Below are positions 12,301-27,300 of a stretch of DNA of 64,000 bases, piece after piece; position 1 is the first letter of the stretch; each line of letters starts with the position of its first letter. The notes beneath the pieces are model-generated. The model made no database searches and was not told the origin of the DNA. It saw nothing but the letters and a program-made list of their open reading frames with translations. This stretch comes from Euwallacea fornicatus. Lineage: Eukaryota; Arthropoda; Insecta; Coleoptera; Curculionidae. The stretch lies in assembly GCF_040115645.1 (NCBI RefSeq), contig NC_089547.1, forward strand, positions 4,340,001 to 4,404,000. Reading direction: 5' to 3'. A program made the position numbers and the translations under genes.

Positions 12301-15300
12301 GATCTCCAAATTGCTCAACTTTGCCCCGATTTGACCTGCTTCGTATCTTTTACGGTTACCGATATCCTCATGGCTGAGCTTCATAAACGGATACCGTGTA
12401 TACGGTAATAAAGGGATAATGTATGCGAAATGTTCATATCGATTATGATGCCTCTCAAAACAAAGGAAAACGTTTAACTGACATTTTCTTGTAATTTTTC
12501 GAAAACATCCATAAACCGAATTAAGTCGTAAAGAGGGGATGAAAGTTAGAGATTAAAACCATGAAGGCTTCAAGTTTATAAATCACTTAAGGCTGTCGAC
12601 GCGTATCAAGGAGCACTGTTTCCGACGTGCCTCATACAACCCGGCTAACTAACTTGAGATAAGCTTATCAAGATGTCCCGGCTCCATGAGGGGTTGCGGA
12701 TTAAATCGAATATGACGGATAGTGTAGGCCTAAAGTCACCATTCACCTGTTAGGAGCAGGTATTTCATAAAAAATCCGGGGTGTAAATTTCAAGTTTTGT
12801 TTCATACCTTCGGAATTGTCCTTTTCAAAATTATCGCGTTGTTTCAATTTTTATATCAACGATATTTATGTGAAAGGTCGAATAGAGGACCTTACCGGAA
12901 GGTTTCGTAGTGATGTCTGTCCATGTTCCCGATAAGAAAATCGAAAACAGCCATATCCATCAAGTCAAAGAGCCTTCTGTCTTTATCATAAGGAGGAATC
13001 TCTCTCACTAGCTGGCAATAGTTGGGATCAGTCTCCCATTGGGCTTTCCGTCGTTTGTGGTACGATCGGCGCCAAGGATGTCTCCATACCTGCAACAAGA
13101 CAAATTTTTCGTTTTTCTAAATATACCAAAAGAATCCAATTGTGGGGACATAAATCGAGAAATCACGCCATCATTCCCTGAATTCCGAACATCTCCGTCC
13201 GAGTAGTTGGTTGGCACTTTCCTGTCACACTTTCCAGAGAAAGTCGTCACGAAAGGCAGTTTGTTGGTATAAGTAAACGGAAAAAAGATCCTATCTCGGT
13301 GTAGTGCGGAAATTCTAAATTGATCGAGTATATGGAAAGACGACGTTAAACACGAGGAAGTTTTCGAGAAATATGGAGTTTTAAACACGAAGTTGTCTAC
13401 TTTAAAATTCATAAGGCTTCGAAAATTTTTCTGAATATTAAGGTCAATTTCAAGCACCTATGTTTCCCAATAAAAAAAATCGGCGCGCCACTGAAAGCAA
13501 ATGTCGGTCCCTCATAATGGACAGCGACAGAGGCCGAATTTTTTTCCATTTCGTTGGCCGACACTGCTGAATTTCACAGAGAAGAAAGTCATACGATTTT
13601 ATGTCAAACTTGCCCGGTTGAAGATACTGAAATTTACCGTCCAATCGCTAAAATCGAAGCAGTGACATGTTCTGACAATCGCTCTCAAATATGAATATTA
13701 CATGAAAGTTCCAATCAAACAGCTATACTCAAATCTGATAATTACTTCAAAGAACCAATAAATATCTCCAAAATTGCTCAATTTCAGTTTGTTAAAATTC
13801 TGAAAATCTCTCTTTTTTGCTTTCAAAATCGCTCAATTCCAGCTTAACAAAAATGTGAGTTAAAGTCACGGACTAACGCACGTTTTCACCGGAAATATAA
13901 TTTTTTGCAAAACTTATTCAACTATCTGCTTTATTCTGTGCCTATTTATGGTCAATTTCGTCCTCTATCTAGCTGTAATAATCAAATGCAACCAATGGAA
14001 TGGACGCAAATCAGATTTGCCCGCAAATTTCCATTTTATAATTTTATTACTCACTTCATATTTATTCTAAATAACAATAATATTATCTACTGTGTAAACA
14101 CTAAAAATTCGAAACTTACACCGAAACAAGGAATTTCAGTTGTGCCAAAGATTAGTCTAAAAATTGTTTAGTTTTATTAGCAAAAAAGGTCACTAATAGC
14201 CGACGTCAAAACGAATAAAAATCGATCCCGTGTTCCATCGACGGCTCGAGGTAAGACGTAATTAATGCTTTCGCAGCCTTATGTCTTCCATTTTGAAAGA
14301 TCTTTCGAATTTTCAAAAATTTTGAAAAAATCAAAAATACACTTACTAAAATTGCAAGTTTCGTTGCATCGCTTGCGCCTCGTCGGTCGATCTGACATAA
14401 TTAAATTGTGCACTTGTGCAGCGCACCAAATTTCATGAATCGGATCCCAGAGATGTGCCGTTTTAGTAGTTTGCGTACTAACCCTATATAGGATTTGAGG
14501 CAACGAACCGAAAATTTCTTCTTTCCGCCATTAAAATGTTTTGATATCTTACCTTCGTGGGTGCCAATTTGCTGGAGGGCAGGAAGGCTGCAAAGCTGCC
14601 CTCCAGCTTATCGGGACTTCCGCAAATGGCATGTGAAGTGTCGCAATAATAAGAACATTTGCCGTGGAAGCACAAATTCTCAGAAGGAGACACAAAGAAA
14701 GTGTTCAACAAATCACCTTCTGCTTTTTGATACAGTTCCGTGGTCACGTTGAGCAGTCGTCCTGTTACGGGCATAGCACGACGGAATCCCAAAAGCCTGG
14801 AAAGAGAAAGAAATCCCTATTACCGATTAGCCGAATCATACTCGTTGCTTAATTCGAACTTTTCGACGGTCCCCGGTAGACCTTTTTCCAATTTCCTTGA
14901 ATGTGGCAAGGAATATCGACACAGAATGCAATTATGACGGCATGTCGTGAAGAGGGCCAGAGGGCTATTAAGTTTTAATATACCAGACCGCGACCCTTTG
15001 AGAAGTTATTTTAATATCGCGATATTGTGGCACCAGCGTTGCGCCGCCGTCCGGGAACCATTAAATTTCTACTAGAGCCTGAACCACATGGAACTAATGT
15101 GTTTTTTTTTCGCTGGGGCCATTGCATTTTCCTTCTATGGAATTCAAAGAAGAAAAAGCGAATTTCCGCTTCGTAGCTAAATTATCTAAACCTATTAGCG
15201 AATTTTCCACGACGGAGCACTTTTTGGAAAACGAGCTCTATCACTATGCAATATTTACGAATAATTAACTTTTCAGCTAAGTCAGCTAAAGGAAACAATC

Positions 15301-18300
15301 TCAGGGAAACTCTCTCTCGAACGGGATGCAACTTTCGGGGGTTATAAAAAGTTAAAAACTCGGCATGAGTCGGCCAACTTCCCGACTGCCGAGCGATTAA
15401 GTAAAATTGTTCGTAAACAACTCAAATAAAGAACGAACGCCAAAGTGAAAAGGTAAATACGGGCGTAGTTGCCCCAAGTTTAATTTGTCTTCTTTCGGGA
15501 AGTTCAGTCTATATTAGCAAATATTCATGGCTTAATGGGGCCTTTTTAAAGCGCTAAGTGCTGCTCCTAGATTCGAGAATGTCCTGTTTCAATATAGAAG
15601 CGGCCAGGTACTTCGTTTTAATTCCAAAATTAGCCAGAATAAACAATCGACCATCGCCAGATCGTTTTGGGTGCAGCACCAACCTGCAGAACTGCTGCCT
15701 TCGCTCGCACACGTGTCCTCCGTCGGCGGTATCGAAACTGTTGTTGGTTCCTCCCAAAAAGCGGAAATCGCAACTTAAAATGGTCCTCATTTCGGCAAAC
15801 ACATACATCATATTTAGACTCGAACAGAAATCTAATCCTTTAGGCCTCATCCCGGCAAGAATACTCGGATATAAAGACAAACAATCCATTTGGGAAATGC
15901 GGCCATCGAGTTAGAAAACCTCCCCATAAGCATAACGTGCCATCAGAGCACATTCAGAAACACATTCGCTTTGAATTTTATTAAGAGGAAAAGCCCTCCA
16001 GACGGACGGATACGTCTTGAGTTTTATTAGGAGCCAAGTGGGGGGTCCTCGGTACGCCGTGACGGGTGCCAAAGGTACATTTTCGTTGCGGACATAAATT
16101 TTTAACGACCCTTCTAATGCGTTTGCCTAGAACCAAATTACCGGCCCGAGTTTAAACGAATTTTAATAATAATAGCTATACTCGATTAGATATGCAGTGG
16201 CCATTAATACTAAATAAACCGCCTTGGCGGGCAGAAGGACGCCCCCGAGCGAAAAAAAAACTAATGCAGGGTCGGCGTGGCCTAAATAAATAACCACAGG
16301 TCAGTGGGGGCACTTTTAATTCAGCCCATAATTAACTCGTAAATATTAACGGGCTGTATGTGCAAGCGCGAGCCGTCGAATCAATTTAGCTTAACTCAAA
16401 AAGTTAAGCCCGGTTTTAATTATTTAAAGCCAACCCTGGCTTACGTCGGAACCGCCATTGTGTTTCATTAGGGACATGCACTCAGATACGTTTAAATGTC
16501 AGCGTTGGTCGAGGGTGAAAAATCCGTTCTTACTACGAGTCATGTCGTAGACGAGCTACGCGTTTAGTTGAATCACGAACGAGCCTGTTCGTGAAGCGAA
16601 GTGAGATGCCGCAATAGTCGACTAGCGTGACACAAAATTTACAAAATAGATGGAGCTAATTCTGCATTTGCCTGCGCACTGCACATTCTGCGAACGATCA
16701 ACAAAAGTGGCACTTTTTGACAATATATACCTATTTTTGTGCAATAGCTCCCCATATATATGCATACTTAAATAGAGTACCTTTTTCGCTGCTGTGCACA
16801 TAGAGTTTTAGTGAGTGCAAGCAGATGATGGCAATTGGGTGATAAATGCGAAGGAGACAGGCTACCGTCGTTGACTCGCATGCGGTACGCCTTAATCGGA
16901 GGCCTGATCTTGTCACAAAGAGGGCTCGTTTTTTAATTGATGCATTCTAAAAATACCATTCCTACTGTGGTACTTGTAAAGGTATATTAAAATTGATCAT
17001 GGAATTTGTTCTCGAAGAACGCATTAAAATTTCCACGTATGCGCATAATTTACGACCTTCAACATCGCGTAGAACTACATCCACCCTCGGGCTACGGCGC
17101 ACTGCTTGCGAGTCAACGGCGCTAGCCAATCGTTGACAACGAAGGGAAAACGGTGGCCTGTCTCCCTCGCACTTATCAATCGCCTGTCCGCCTCGCTCTT
17201 GTTAATCACCTGATCGCCTCTTGCTTGCACCCACTAAAACTCCATGTGCATGGCAACGAAAACGGTACGGTATATAAACGACGAACAAAAAGAAGACGGC
17301 GTTTAAAATTGATGTAAACACGGGAAGAGCTGGATGTGATACATTTCTTGGTCCGAAGGCCGTCATATATCACTACCCTTATGACGTCATTCCGCCGTGA
17401 GAAATTCGTCGTGCGCCTGCGCGTCAAGACGCGGAAAGTTTTTTCATCCGATTTCGCCGCCGTAGTCTCATTTGCCAAAAGAAGAGATGAAGTAGGGGAA
17501 AAATAACGCCGCTTCCAGTTCTCTTGGGTCACTGCCCACATAATAATACATTAAATTTGAATTCCACAGGTTGCACGAATTTCCATGTCGATCCTCCACC
17601 ATATGCCAGCGCCATTAACATTAACGGCCAGTTAATTGTTAAAGAACTTATTAACTGTCGGAATGTATTAAGATATACCTCTATGTATAATACGTACTCT
17701 ACGGCTTGGTCGGGGGTGGAAAAAAGTGTTTCTAATGTAAATTACAGCGCCACTTTTGTCATTGTTGCAAGGGGATGAAACCCTTATCTTTCCCAAAACA
17801 CACTCCCTCCAGTGATTAAATTTACGTATTTCGGAGTTTTGTTAATTGCACGTTCTCATTTAAATGCCGTGCAGAAAAGTTTCGTACCTCTGCAATTCCC
17901 GTCCTCTCGACACCGTTTTTTGGAGTACTTCGAAAACAATTACACTAAATCACACTTTCGGAGTTGTAATAGTATTTTAATTGCAATATTTGGAAAACGG
18001 CTTGATATATCTGCTTCCACATCGTCGGCAAATCCATTTAAAATAGATTAGGCTTTTTGTGTGTGAGTCATATAGTATCGAGCTTTACTTGCTACGTTTG
18101 ACGGACCCTAGAAGGGATCGGTGAAATCCGCCGAAATAATTTGGCAACTAATAAAGTTCGAGAGACCTCAAAAATATGTCTTCGTCGAATTTAGAAAAGT
18201 TTCATAATAACGAGAGAGAAGAGTTCTGCTAGTAGACTTAGACGGGACGAATTTTCTAAGTAGCATATAATTGCAATACGTCCGAAGTTGAGAACTTGCG

Positions 18301-21300
18301 AAATTAAATTGTATCTCTTTCAAGTTGAAAGCCTTCCGAAAATAGACTATATGACGGTTTATATACGAGGGCAGTAATAAAATAACTGAATTTTATACGG
18401 CGTTCTAACTATTTTCCTCGAGTTCGAGAAGGTTGCTCAATATTGCTTTTAAATTAGAAGCTAATGGGAATTCTGGTCACAGAAGGTCTGTGCCTTTTTA
18501 AAAGAAAGTTTCTTCTCTTAACGTGGCATAATATTTACTTTTGAGGCACCGTAGTGGATACGAAACAAATTTGATACAATCGGCTGTGAGAAAACCAGGT
18601 AGGAAAAAACGATTCATCGCATTGTCAAGAAGATGAACTTGTTACGCACGTTGACATGGAGCTGTCGTAAATTTCGTCAAAGTTCTAGCGGCGCACGTCA
18701 CTCCACGTGACGTTATCCGGATTATCCAATCCGATGAAACGCATGCAAAGTCGCTAAATATTAATTCTCCTAAATAAATTAAATTTAAATTCATTCGTGA
18801 AATCTCATTGCAATGTCAAAAAAACAGCCATTATTAGTTTTAGCATGTTCATTATATTATTTTCATTGCCTCATTGATGGGCATGAACTTTCCGCAGTTT
18901 GACCTTATTATTGTTGTTCTTGTCGGTATTAAACTTAATAGTAAACACAAGCTGCATTTTAATTGCCAGTTAATCTGCCATGTATCGGTGCGTGTTTATT
19001 TTCAATATATATTTTTTAATTTCATTAATTATTTTAAACGTTACGATAGGTATTAAAGATCGGCAAGGGTCAGACCGGCCCCCTCTAACTAACCTAAAGA
19101 TCAGGCCCGGCTTCGGTGGGGTTAATTAGGCCTGCCTTTTGATGATGTATGTGCAGAGGCGGACTAAATGTCAGAAAAAAATTGCTATTCATTAGATCAC
19201 GGGCGCAAAACCCTGAAGATCTTTTTCGGATACAATTTAACCGATCGTTAAACCCTTAACAGTGTGATGTGAGAACTCTATCGTAACGTGAAGTATCGTT
19301 TTTTAAGGGAAATTCATATTATACGCCAGGTGAAACATTCATTTTGTATTGTTTGACCGTCAGTTGACCGTGCGTGTTAATGTGAATAAATAACAGAAAA
19401 TGAATGTTTCAATATTCGGTCCGACCGATAATGTCAATTGTCCCTTAGCTCCGAGAAAACCGTGTTAAAAATAGCTCCACCATATTGCTGAAATAGCACA
19501 ACATATGTTTCGCCCCTTGATTGCGCGACTCTCACCAAAATGACTTCGGATTTAATTTACGAGGAGACTTCAACCAGAGAGGTCATTCACCATCTTGTCA
19601 CGAAATTGCAGTGCTGAAGGAGTACTCGGTAGAGAATTGAACCAATTTACTTGCGGACACAAAATTTATGTATATTTCAGCATATTGAAATAATGAATTA
19701 ATATCTTCCTGTCTCTATCACTGGAATTTCTTGCAACATTAAAAATCCATCAGCCAAAAACTTGAAAGGGAAATAAATCTCGAACTTTGCCCCGCTTTGT
19801 AAAATGGCACAACTACTGCATCGCTAACTTGTTGTAATTTTAGCCAGGCCGATATTCGAGCTTCGGAAACCTGTCCTCCGCTGTTTTCAGTCCTCCAGCG
19901 ACATCGGGAGAATGACAAATTTCCCCCCGTCTCAACAAATAACCGCATTTTTCATTGCAGCCTCTAATTTATACTCTGGGGCTTCGGGATCTTAAGTATT
20001 GGATTTCTGATTTAGAAACGTGACTGTGGAAATTTAGCTCTTAAAAACACCATCAGTTTCTCTCATTCCAGTTTCTTTAGAGTAAACATAACACTTACCT
20101 ATCCAAATGGAAGGCTGCAATTTCGGCGTTATGCCTCTCGTAGTCGGTAAAGTAAAAGTGGTTAGGCAATGTCTGTTGCTCCCTAGGGAACCTGAAACAA
20201 TGCAACCAAATTGCACGCTTAGGTAATAACATTATATGTATTTAAAATATTTAGAGTGGCTGCAAAGAGCATACAATAATTGCTACATCAAAAATCAATT
20301 AAAATCGACTGGCCCAGTTGTGCCATACTCTACAAATAACCTCGGTGCATTTCAGTTTAATGAGTCCAAAATGCAAATTCGTGACTTAAACAAAGAACCC
20401 CTATTAATTTTGCATAATAAAGAATGTCCACATTTGAAACATGGAAATCGTTTCTCTATTTGATGTGTTAACGAGTCTCGGCGAAGGGAAATTATTTTGT
20501 TTAACTGCAGAGCTCTAGAACTAATGTGCCTTTTTAGGTTATAGCACAATATCCAGAGTTTTTTTTTTGTGCCTGATGGCTGGAAAAGGGGAGAAAAACA
20601 AGCAATTTTATGTATGCGCCATAAATACGACAACGGTCGACTAGACGACGACATCGTGTCGCCAAATCCCACATTTGCTTGTCGTCTCTCACCTGATTTG
20701 CAGGAACAGTAAATTTAAATTCTCTTGCAAGGTGTTGGGAATACCAAACGAGCATATAAGAAACCGGCAGGATTTTCTAAAACGAATTCGAATGACTCGG
20801 CAATGTTTCAGAGGAAGACGCATAAAGTTGCAGCTCCTCTACCTGATGTGTAATATTAGCATTTACGGCCATTGACTAGGGACTAAACGAAATTTTATTT
20901 CTTTGCTCTCTGCTTCGGAGAATGCAAAAATGAAAAATTTCGGCAATATTGCTTAGGAGCACTCGTACGTGCAAAAACTTCAGTGAAAATCCCAAAATTC
21001 CTCTTTAATGTTAAAAAAAATTAGACCCCGAATTTAAGGAATAATTGCCGGAAAACAGGATTTTTCCATGATAGACTTACAATGAGCGGGGTCAATCTTA
21101 TCTACAAGAAAGGTAATAATGGGGACCCCGCAAATTACAGACCAATTTCTATAGTTCCGCTCTTGAAAGTGCTTTTTAGAAAGTAATAATTTGCCCTCAT
21201 TGTCTGAGTTCGGGTATAGAGAAATTCTACCCATAATACAATTAGGGAATTAAGGGCTGGGTCCTTTGAGGAGGGTCGGAATCTACTTTCGGTGTTCTGT

Positions 21301-24300
21301 GGGGATTTTAATGGCTATATATTCATGCAAAAATATTTAGAAACAAAGTCGTTTTAGTTAAAGTGTTCGATTCACCCTCACTCCTCAAAACCCCTAGCGG
21401 GCAAATTATGGATATCCAAATATTTCCCCCCATTTCCCTATTATTCCAATCAAATTTAATGAAGATATCTTCATTAAAACAACCTTGCACACTCAAAACT
21501 CGTCCTTTAGAAGCACATCGATTTAGGGAAAAAAACATACCTTTCTCGATCGAATGGCGAATGAAGATGTGTCTTTGACTCGACCCGACCGCGCGGGGCG
21601 GTGGCCCCTTTAGGCTGATATAGTGGGCGTTCTTAAATGTTGGACAACATGTTGCAGATTCCCCACGTCAAAATTAGGCACATAAACGTCGACAGGTGCA
21701 AATGACATTCGCGGTGACGAACTCCGAATTGGTTCTCAACACACACTTCCGTCACTGCTCCTAGGATTTATGAGATATTTTAGTGCAATTTCGGGCGAGC
21801 CTTGCCCCTAAAAATACCCCGAAAATCTATGGATAGGGTTGAGTGTAATTCATCGAGGTGTTCGATTACTTGCTTTAAACCAACAGCAAATTCAAACACA
21901 ATATAAACCCTTTATGGACGTTTCAAATCGGTTGCCTTGTTGTTATGATAAACAAGATTGTTTAGAAACTAGTTAGCCCGCCGGAGCGAGACCGATTGAG
22001 TCCATTCTGAATCCCGAAACCCGGCCATAATGGTCCGGTGTTACGGTCTGTTTGTTTTCATTTAAAGAGGCCACAATGGATATTCGGCCAGGTAATTGAT
22101 AATGTTAATAATTCGCTTTTGATGACGCTCTAAAGTGTAATTATGGTGCATCCAGCGTGCGTCCTCCAGGGTCCCAAAACTCTTGGAATAATAGAGCGGC
22201 AAATACGATTTTTGCTCACGTATGATGATGATTATTCCGGCGTGTTACGGCTGACGTGCGTCTCTGATAGATAACAAATCGCCTCTTCGTACGTGCGTGG
22301 AGAGTTGATGGCGAATTTCCATATCACCCCTGTTTTTCTGGAGAAAACTTCTGCAACCGGCTCTATTATATCACCGCTCAAACGATCTAATAAATCCTTT
22401 TATGGGAAATATTTACAATAAATAGTGGCCAGTAAAAACCGATATTTATACGACGAGGAAAGAGGGTCATAATATATTCGCAGCTACCGAAAATCGTATA
22501 AAACACAAATAAATGCCGCTTTAACGCGCTTCGCGGTCAAATATGTGAGACAATAAATACCACAAATAACGTTTGTAATTTAAATTTTGACGTGGTTTGA
22601 TGTGGGTTTTAATTTTGACCGTTTGTTTATGAAGTCCATTATTAAACAAACAATGCGTCGGAGGACAGTAAATGCAATAGTAAATAAAGTTGATCAAAAT
22701 AATTAACCAATTATTTCTTTTCAATTTTTCCATTAATTAATTTTAGCAAGAATTTCAATTACAACAGTTCGGCGCAGAAATAATACCAAAATTATAGACA
22801 TTTCATTTAAATATATCCGGCATCTTGTACGTCAACGAGCGCGTTTCTTCTCCCCAATGCTGGAAATTCCACAATCTGGCAATGCAGCAAAGACCGGTCC
22901 AAACACCTATAGAGTTTTGCTATAGAGCCTGGAGCCGCAGCAGATGGGATACTGGAAATTTCTTCACAGAGTCAAAGGTTCAATTGGGGATTAGCAAGAA
23001 AAGTTCTTTTTAACGTCCGTTTGGCGTTAATCATAATTCTATAAATTTCCGCAGCACGGTTCGAACCTTGTTAAAGTTTATAGTAAATTACAAAATTCCC
23101 ACCCTAGATCTTATCGATATGTGATATCGAGATAAATTTCGTAAAAAAGCTGCAAACTTTTCATCCCAAGTTCGTGAGGTCAGACTCGCTGGAGGCATCC
23201 GACGTATGCCCGGCAAGGATTCTGTGTTTACTGCTGTTCCGATGTTTTGCCCGTTTGAATCAATCAATCACAAAAATGGTAAAATTAAGTACAAAAAGAA
23301 AAAAAAACGTAAAAAAGGCCAATAACAAACAATGGACCAATATCAATTATACATCTATACGGGAACAACAGTGATGGTAAGCATGAAAATAGCGGAAACA
23401 GCATCACGAGCAACGCGAGTTTATAAATTCTGTTATATTTTTGTACTAGAACTGAGTTTAATATATGACAAATATACAGTGGGAAGCAAGAAGTTTCTTC
23501 GGGCGGCCCTAAAGGACACGTTACTTACTTCCGCGTGCATGCATAAAATGCTACTTTAATGCCTAAGGAGTGAACGTGGTTTGGCCGACGTCGTGGCGGT
23601 ACAATAATAAGCTCGTTGTGAACTCTGTGATACAAAGAACTTTATTGAAGAACAGAAGTCACAAAGGAAACAGTCTTTCTATTCAATATTATAATTAGTG
23701 ACCATTTAACTGGTGATAACTGGTGATACAATTGCAGTACCAATAAATCAAAATTTCATCCAATAACAACCTTCTTGGCTTCAAATAGTTTCAAAACTCA
23801 TCGATCAATCTTTCAACTTTGGGAAACTTCGCTTTTTTTGACTGTGGAAGTTAAATAGCTCGACGAAGACCGTTTTATTGCCCTTGTAAACCTTCGTGTA
23901 TATAAATTGCTCAAAGAATGCTTCTTTTATTGCCCATAGAGTTACTTAAGTGCGGAAAAAATTTTCTACTATTGATGAATAGCCCATTGAAAGAACTAGA
24001 AATTTTCCACGTTGAAATCAGCGGAAAGGCCTCGTGCTTAATCAGCTTGACATCGGACTGGCTCAGGACCCTCCTAGGAACAAAGGATTCCCTTTAATCC
24101 CTTAATGCTTTCCTTGTTTGTCTTTGCTTTTTGATCGCAGGGGTGAAATTGAAATAAGTTGGAAAGGTCATGTTACCAGAAAATTCTGTCGTAAAGTAGA
24201 TATTAACATCGCTCAATAAAACGTACGAGTCGAAAGTGCTTACCTCATGGGTTTGAACAAGGCCTGCAGGTCGTTGGGGTAGTCGATGATAAGCTTCAGT

Positions 24301-27300
24301 TGAGTTCCGCCGGTTTTTTGTGCTAGAACAAGACGAGATAGATTCAGTTTCAATAGTAATTATTAGCCAAATTCATATAGCACTTTGGCGATGTGTTTAA
24401 TTGAGAACAAAATCTATAAATAGTTGACATAAACCACATTTTTCATCGCATAAAATAATATTTCGTTTAAAATGCACGCGAGCCGGCTTCCCATGGCGCT
24501 TTGGGAGACGAGCCAAATTCGGGAAGTTTAATTACTTGAAAATTTCATGTATATTTTTATTGATTTTGTTCCCGTTTGTGCGAGGTCATAAATACGCTAA
24601 ATCAAGAGATACCCGTACACTAGTGAAATAACGAAACTTCAGGGATTCTCTTTGAATCCACGAACACCAAGTTTGCCACGAGGCGTGACGGAAACTTAAT
24701 GTCAAGCTTAGACGTCTGAACTTTCGCCGAATTGGGCCCTCAGTGGGCGCCTCGTGGGATGCCGGCTTTATACCGAGAGATTAGATCGTCATCGCAAATT
24801 GGCCAGTTAGGATTAACAAAACGTAGAGGTTCCGTTATCGCAAGTTTTCGGTTTTTTGGAGGATCGCGACACGTTTTCAAATCCGATTTTTCACAGAAAA
24901 AAACTGCTTACGCCATGGTTTACGTTTCGAAAAAGCATCACAGGATTGCGTGAGCCACTTTCGAGTATCTCGATTTCTAAGCGAGGTTTCCTAGCAATCC
25001 CATCGAAAAGTGGGACACCCCGTACAACAGGAATTGGGATTCATGCCGAGACGTATTTAGAATCGAAGAAATGTTTGATCACTTAAAGCGGACAACTCGT
25101 TGCTCTAAAAACTGCATTATGGTTTTTAATGACTTTTGTTTTCGTTCACTTTGTATATTTAGGTAAATACAAACAAGTCAAACACAATCGAACCATTAAT
25201 GATGGGTTTTTCGATTAGAAAAGTCCCATTTTCTCGAAACAAAAGCCGCTCGTTTTGGTACTAAAAACCTACTTTGCATAAGCCACCTATAGTTGTTTAC
25301 AACGAGGCAAAGGGAAATCGATCGGCAACAACCAACAAAGGGTCACAATCAACTTTTAGTGTGAATTTGATAAATTGTACGACTGGCGGTGGTATAAAGC
25401 ATTCGATATTCCTTGATTGGCTTTACAAATAATTCCGGGTCGTTAAAAATAATTTTTCACCACGGAGCGTGACGTTTTTATGATTGATGATCCGGCGGCC
25501 TCGTAGCTTTTGTTATTACCACACACACCTGAACGCGGCACCGAACACACGCCCGCTCCGACGTAATTTTATTTTATTTACTTAATGAAAAATCAGAAAG
25601 GTTCAATTCAAATTAGATTTGTGAGTACGCGGCGCCAGATTGCGTGCCGCACGTCTTCGACGACGCCGTTTAATTGGTCCCTACGGGTCGCGCTTTTTGA
25701 CGGGAAGTCCACCAAATTGTGCATACGGGGTGTCCCACGAGTGTAGGCCTCTGTCTCTCTATCTCTACCTCGTACGCCATGACTAGGAGCAAGTTGAAAC
25801 TTCCGATGCCTGGATAACATACGGAGTGCTCCGCTTAAAATGAGCGAGTCATAACATTCACTTCCGGTATGACCGGAAGCGGTACTTCCATGACAACCTT
25901 GTAAATCAATAGGACACCTCTACTTTAGTACGATACCCAGAGTTCAACTTTTTCCTTGCCATAATGTTCAAGATGCCGATAGACGCCCGTTTTCGTGGGA
26001 CCCCCTGTATGCATATTTGCAATATTACCGGCCCTAAGAAAGTCGCCTTTGACTGAGGACATCTACACGCAAACGTACGAACTAGAAAAACGATGTGAGC
26101 AACAGTACTGCCGGTGGCAGATGTTTGTAACAGATTTGCATGACTTGAGGGCTGTCGAGTGAAGCCGATTAGCCCAGAACGTTTCAACCGGGGCATGAAA
26201 ATCTACATTAATCACCACATTAAACAATGTTTTAACATGCAAGAGAAAAATTGCTCTTGTCAAAGATTCTGCATAAATGTCACCTGGCCAATCAAAAAAT
26301 GTTTTGTTTTAAATTTCCGACATATCTCGACTCATAAGTCAGTTACGGTCACGCCACTTGTCAACCGTCAGTGTTGTCGCTTTCGGACAGATCTGGAATA
26401 GAATAGATTTACCCTTTAGTCCCGAAGGAACTGAAAAGTCTTGCTGTTAGATTTAACGACAGTTCTGTGATTTGAGCGTGTTGCGACCGCTCTTGTGCGT
26501 CAGTAGTTGCAAGGAACAAAGGTCGTTGGGGCTGGTGCGCATGCGTGCGCTCACATTTCCCCTGGTCCTTGTTATTAGCTCAACAGTGGTAGTGCGTGCG
26601 CGTGTGTGAAATTCGGGTTGGGCAAGGCTCTTGTAAACTTCTCCTTGATACGACAATATTTTTTCCTTATAAGAATTTTATTTCTCGCTGTGTGATATTA
26701 GGCGAAAGACACGTATTTTATTCGTACATTTACTATGTACGTTTCATTAAAATTTCCCAATGAAAGTTTTTAATTCCTGACGGTGCTTGTAAGCGCCCTT
26801 TTTTCAAACCACCCGAATGCAGCAAACATATGTAAAATGTGTTTATCGCTTTTTTTTGCGATAATATATGCAATAGATGAAACAAATAATAATGCAAATC
26901 TGTTTTTGTGGTTGCACACAAATTTGGGCGCTAAAGTGCTAAAGCAGAACATATTCTCGATGAAACTTGGCAATTTTTTATATGAAAACGTAAACTGCGC
27001 CGCAAAATTTACGATGTGTGAATATTCGAATATTCCACAACATGACACGGAGCTTCACGAAATATCACGAACATTCCATGAATTTTCCACATTGCTTTCC
27101 CCTTTGAAGGCAAGTTAATTCCATTACCAAAGTAACGTCTGAGCAACACACAACATATGTTTGGAGAAACAAGTTGGTTGGCGTGATTTCGACTGAAAGA
27201 AAATTCCATTACGTGCAATTCGCCATGCAAAATGCGAAATGACTGGATCGCATACCAATTTGTTTCTCGCAGAACACACAAAGCGGTTAAATGATGGATG

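Noticed and set aside
12088..12408. 106-codon plus-strand frame in Fam20C intron 7
   Set aside because: Ile/Phe/Lys-rich as expected from AT-rich DNA; nothing protein-like.
23056..23075. tRNA-like GGTTCGAACC
   Set aside because: No acceptor stem, anticodon arm or D arm at the right spacing.
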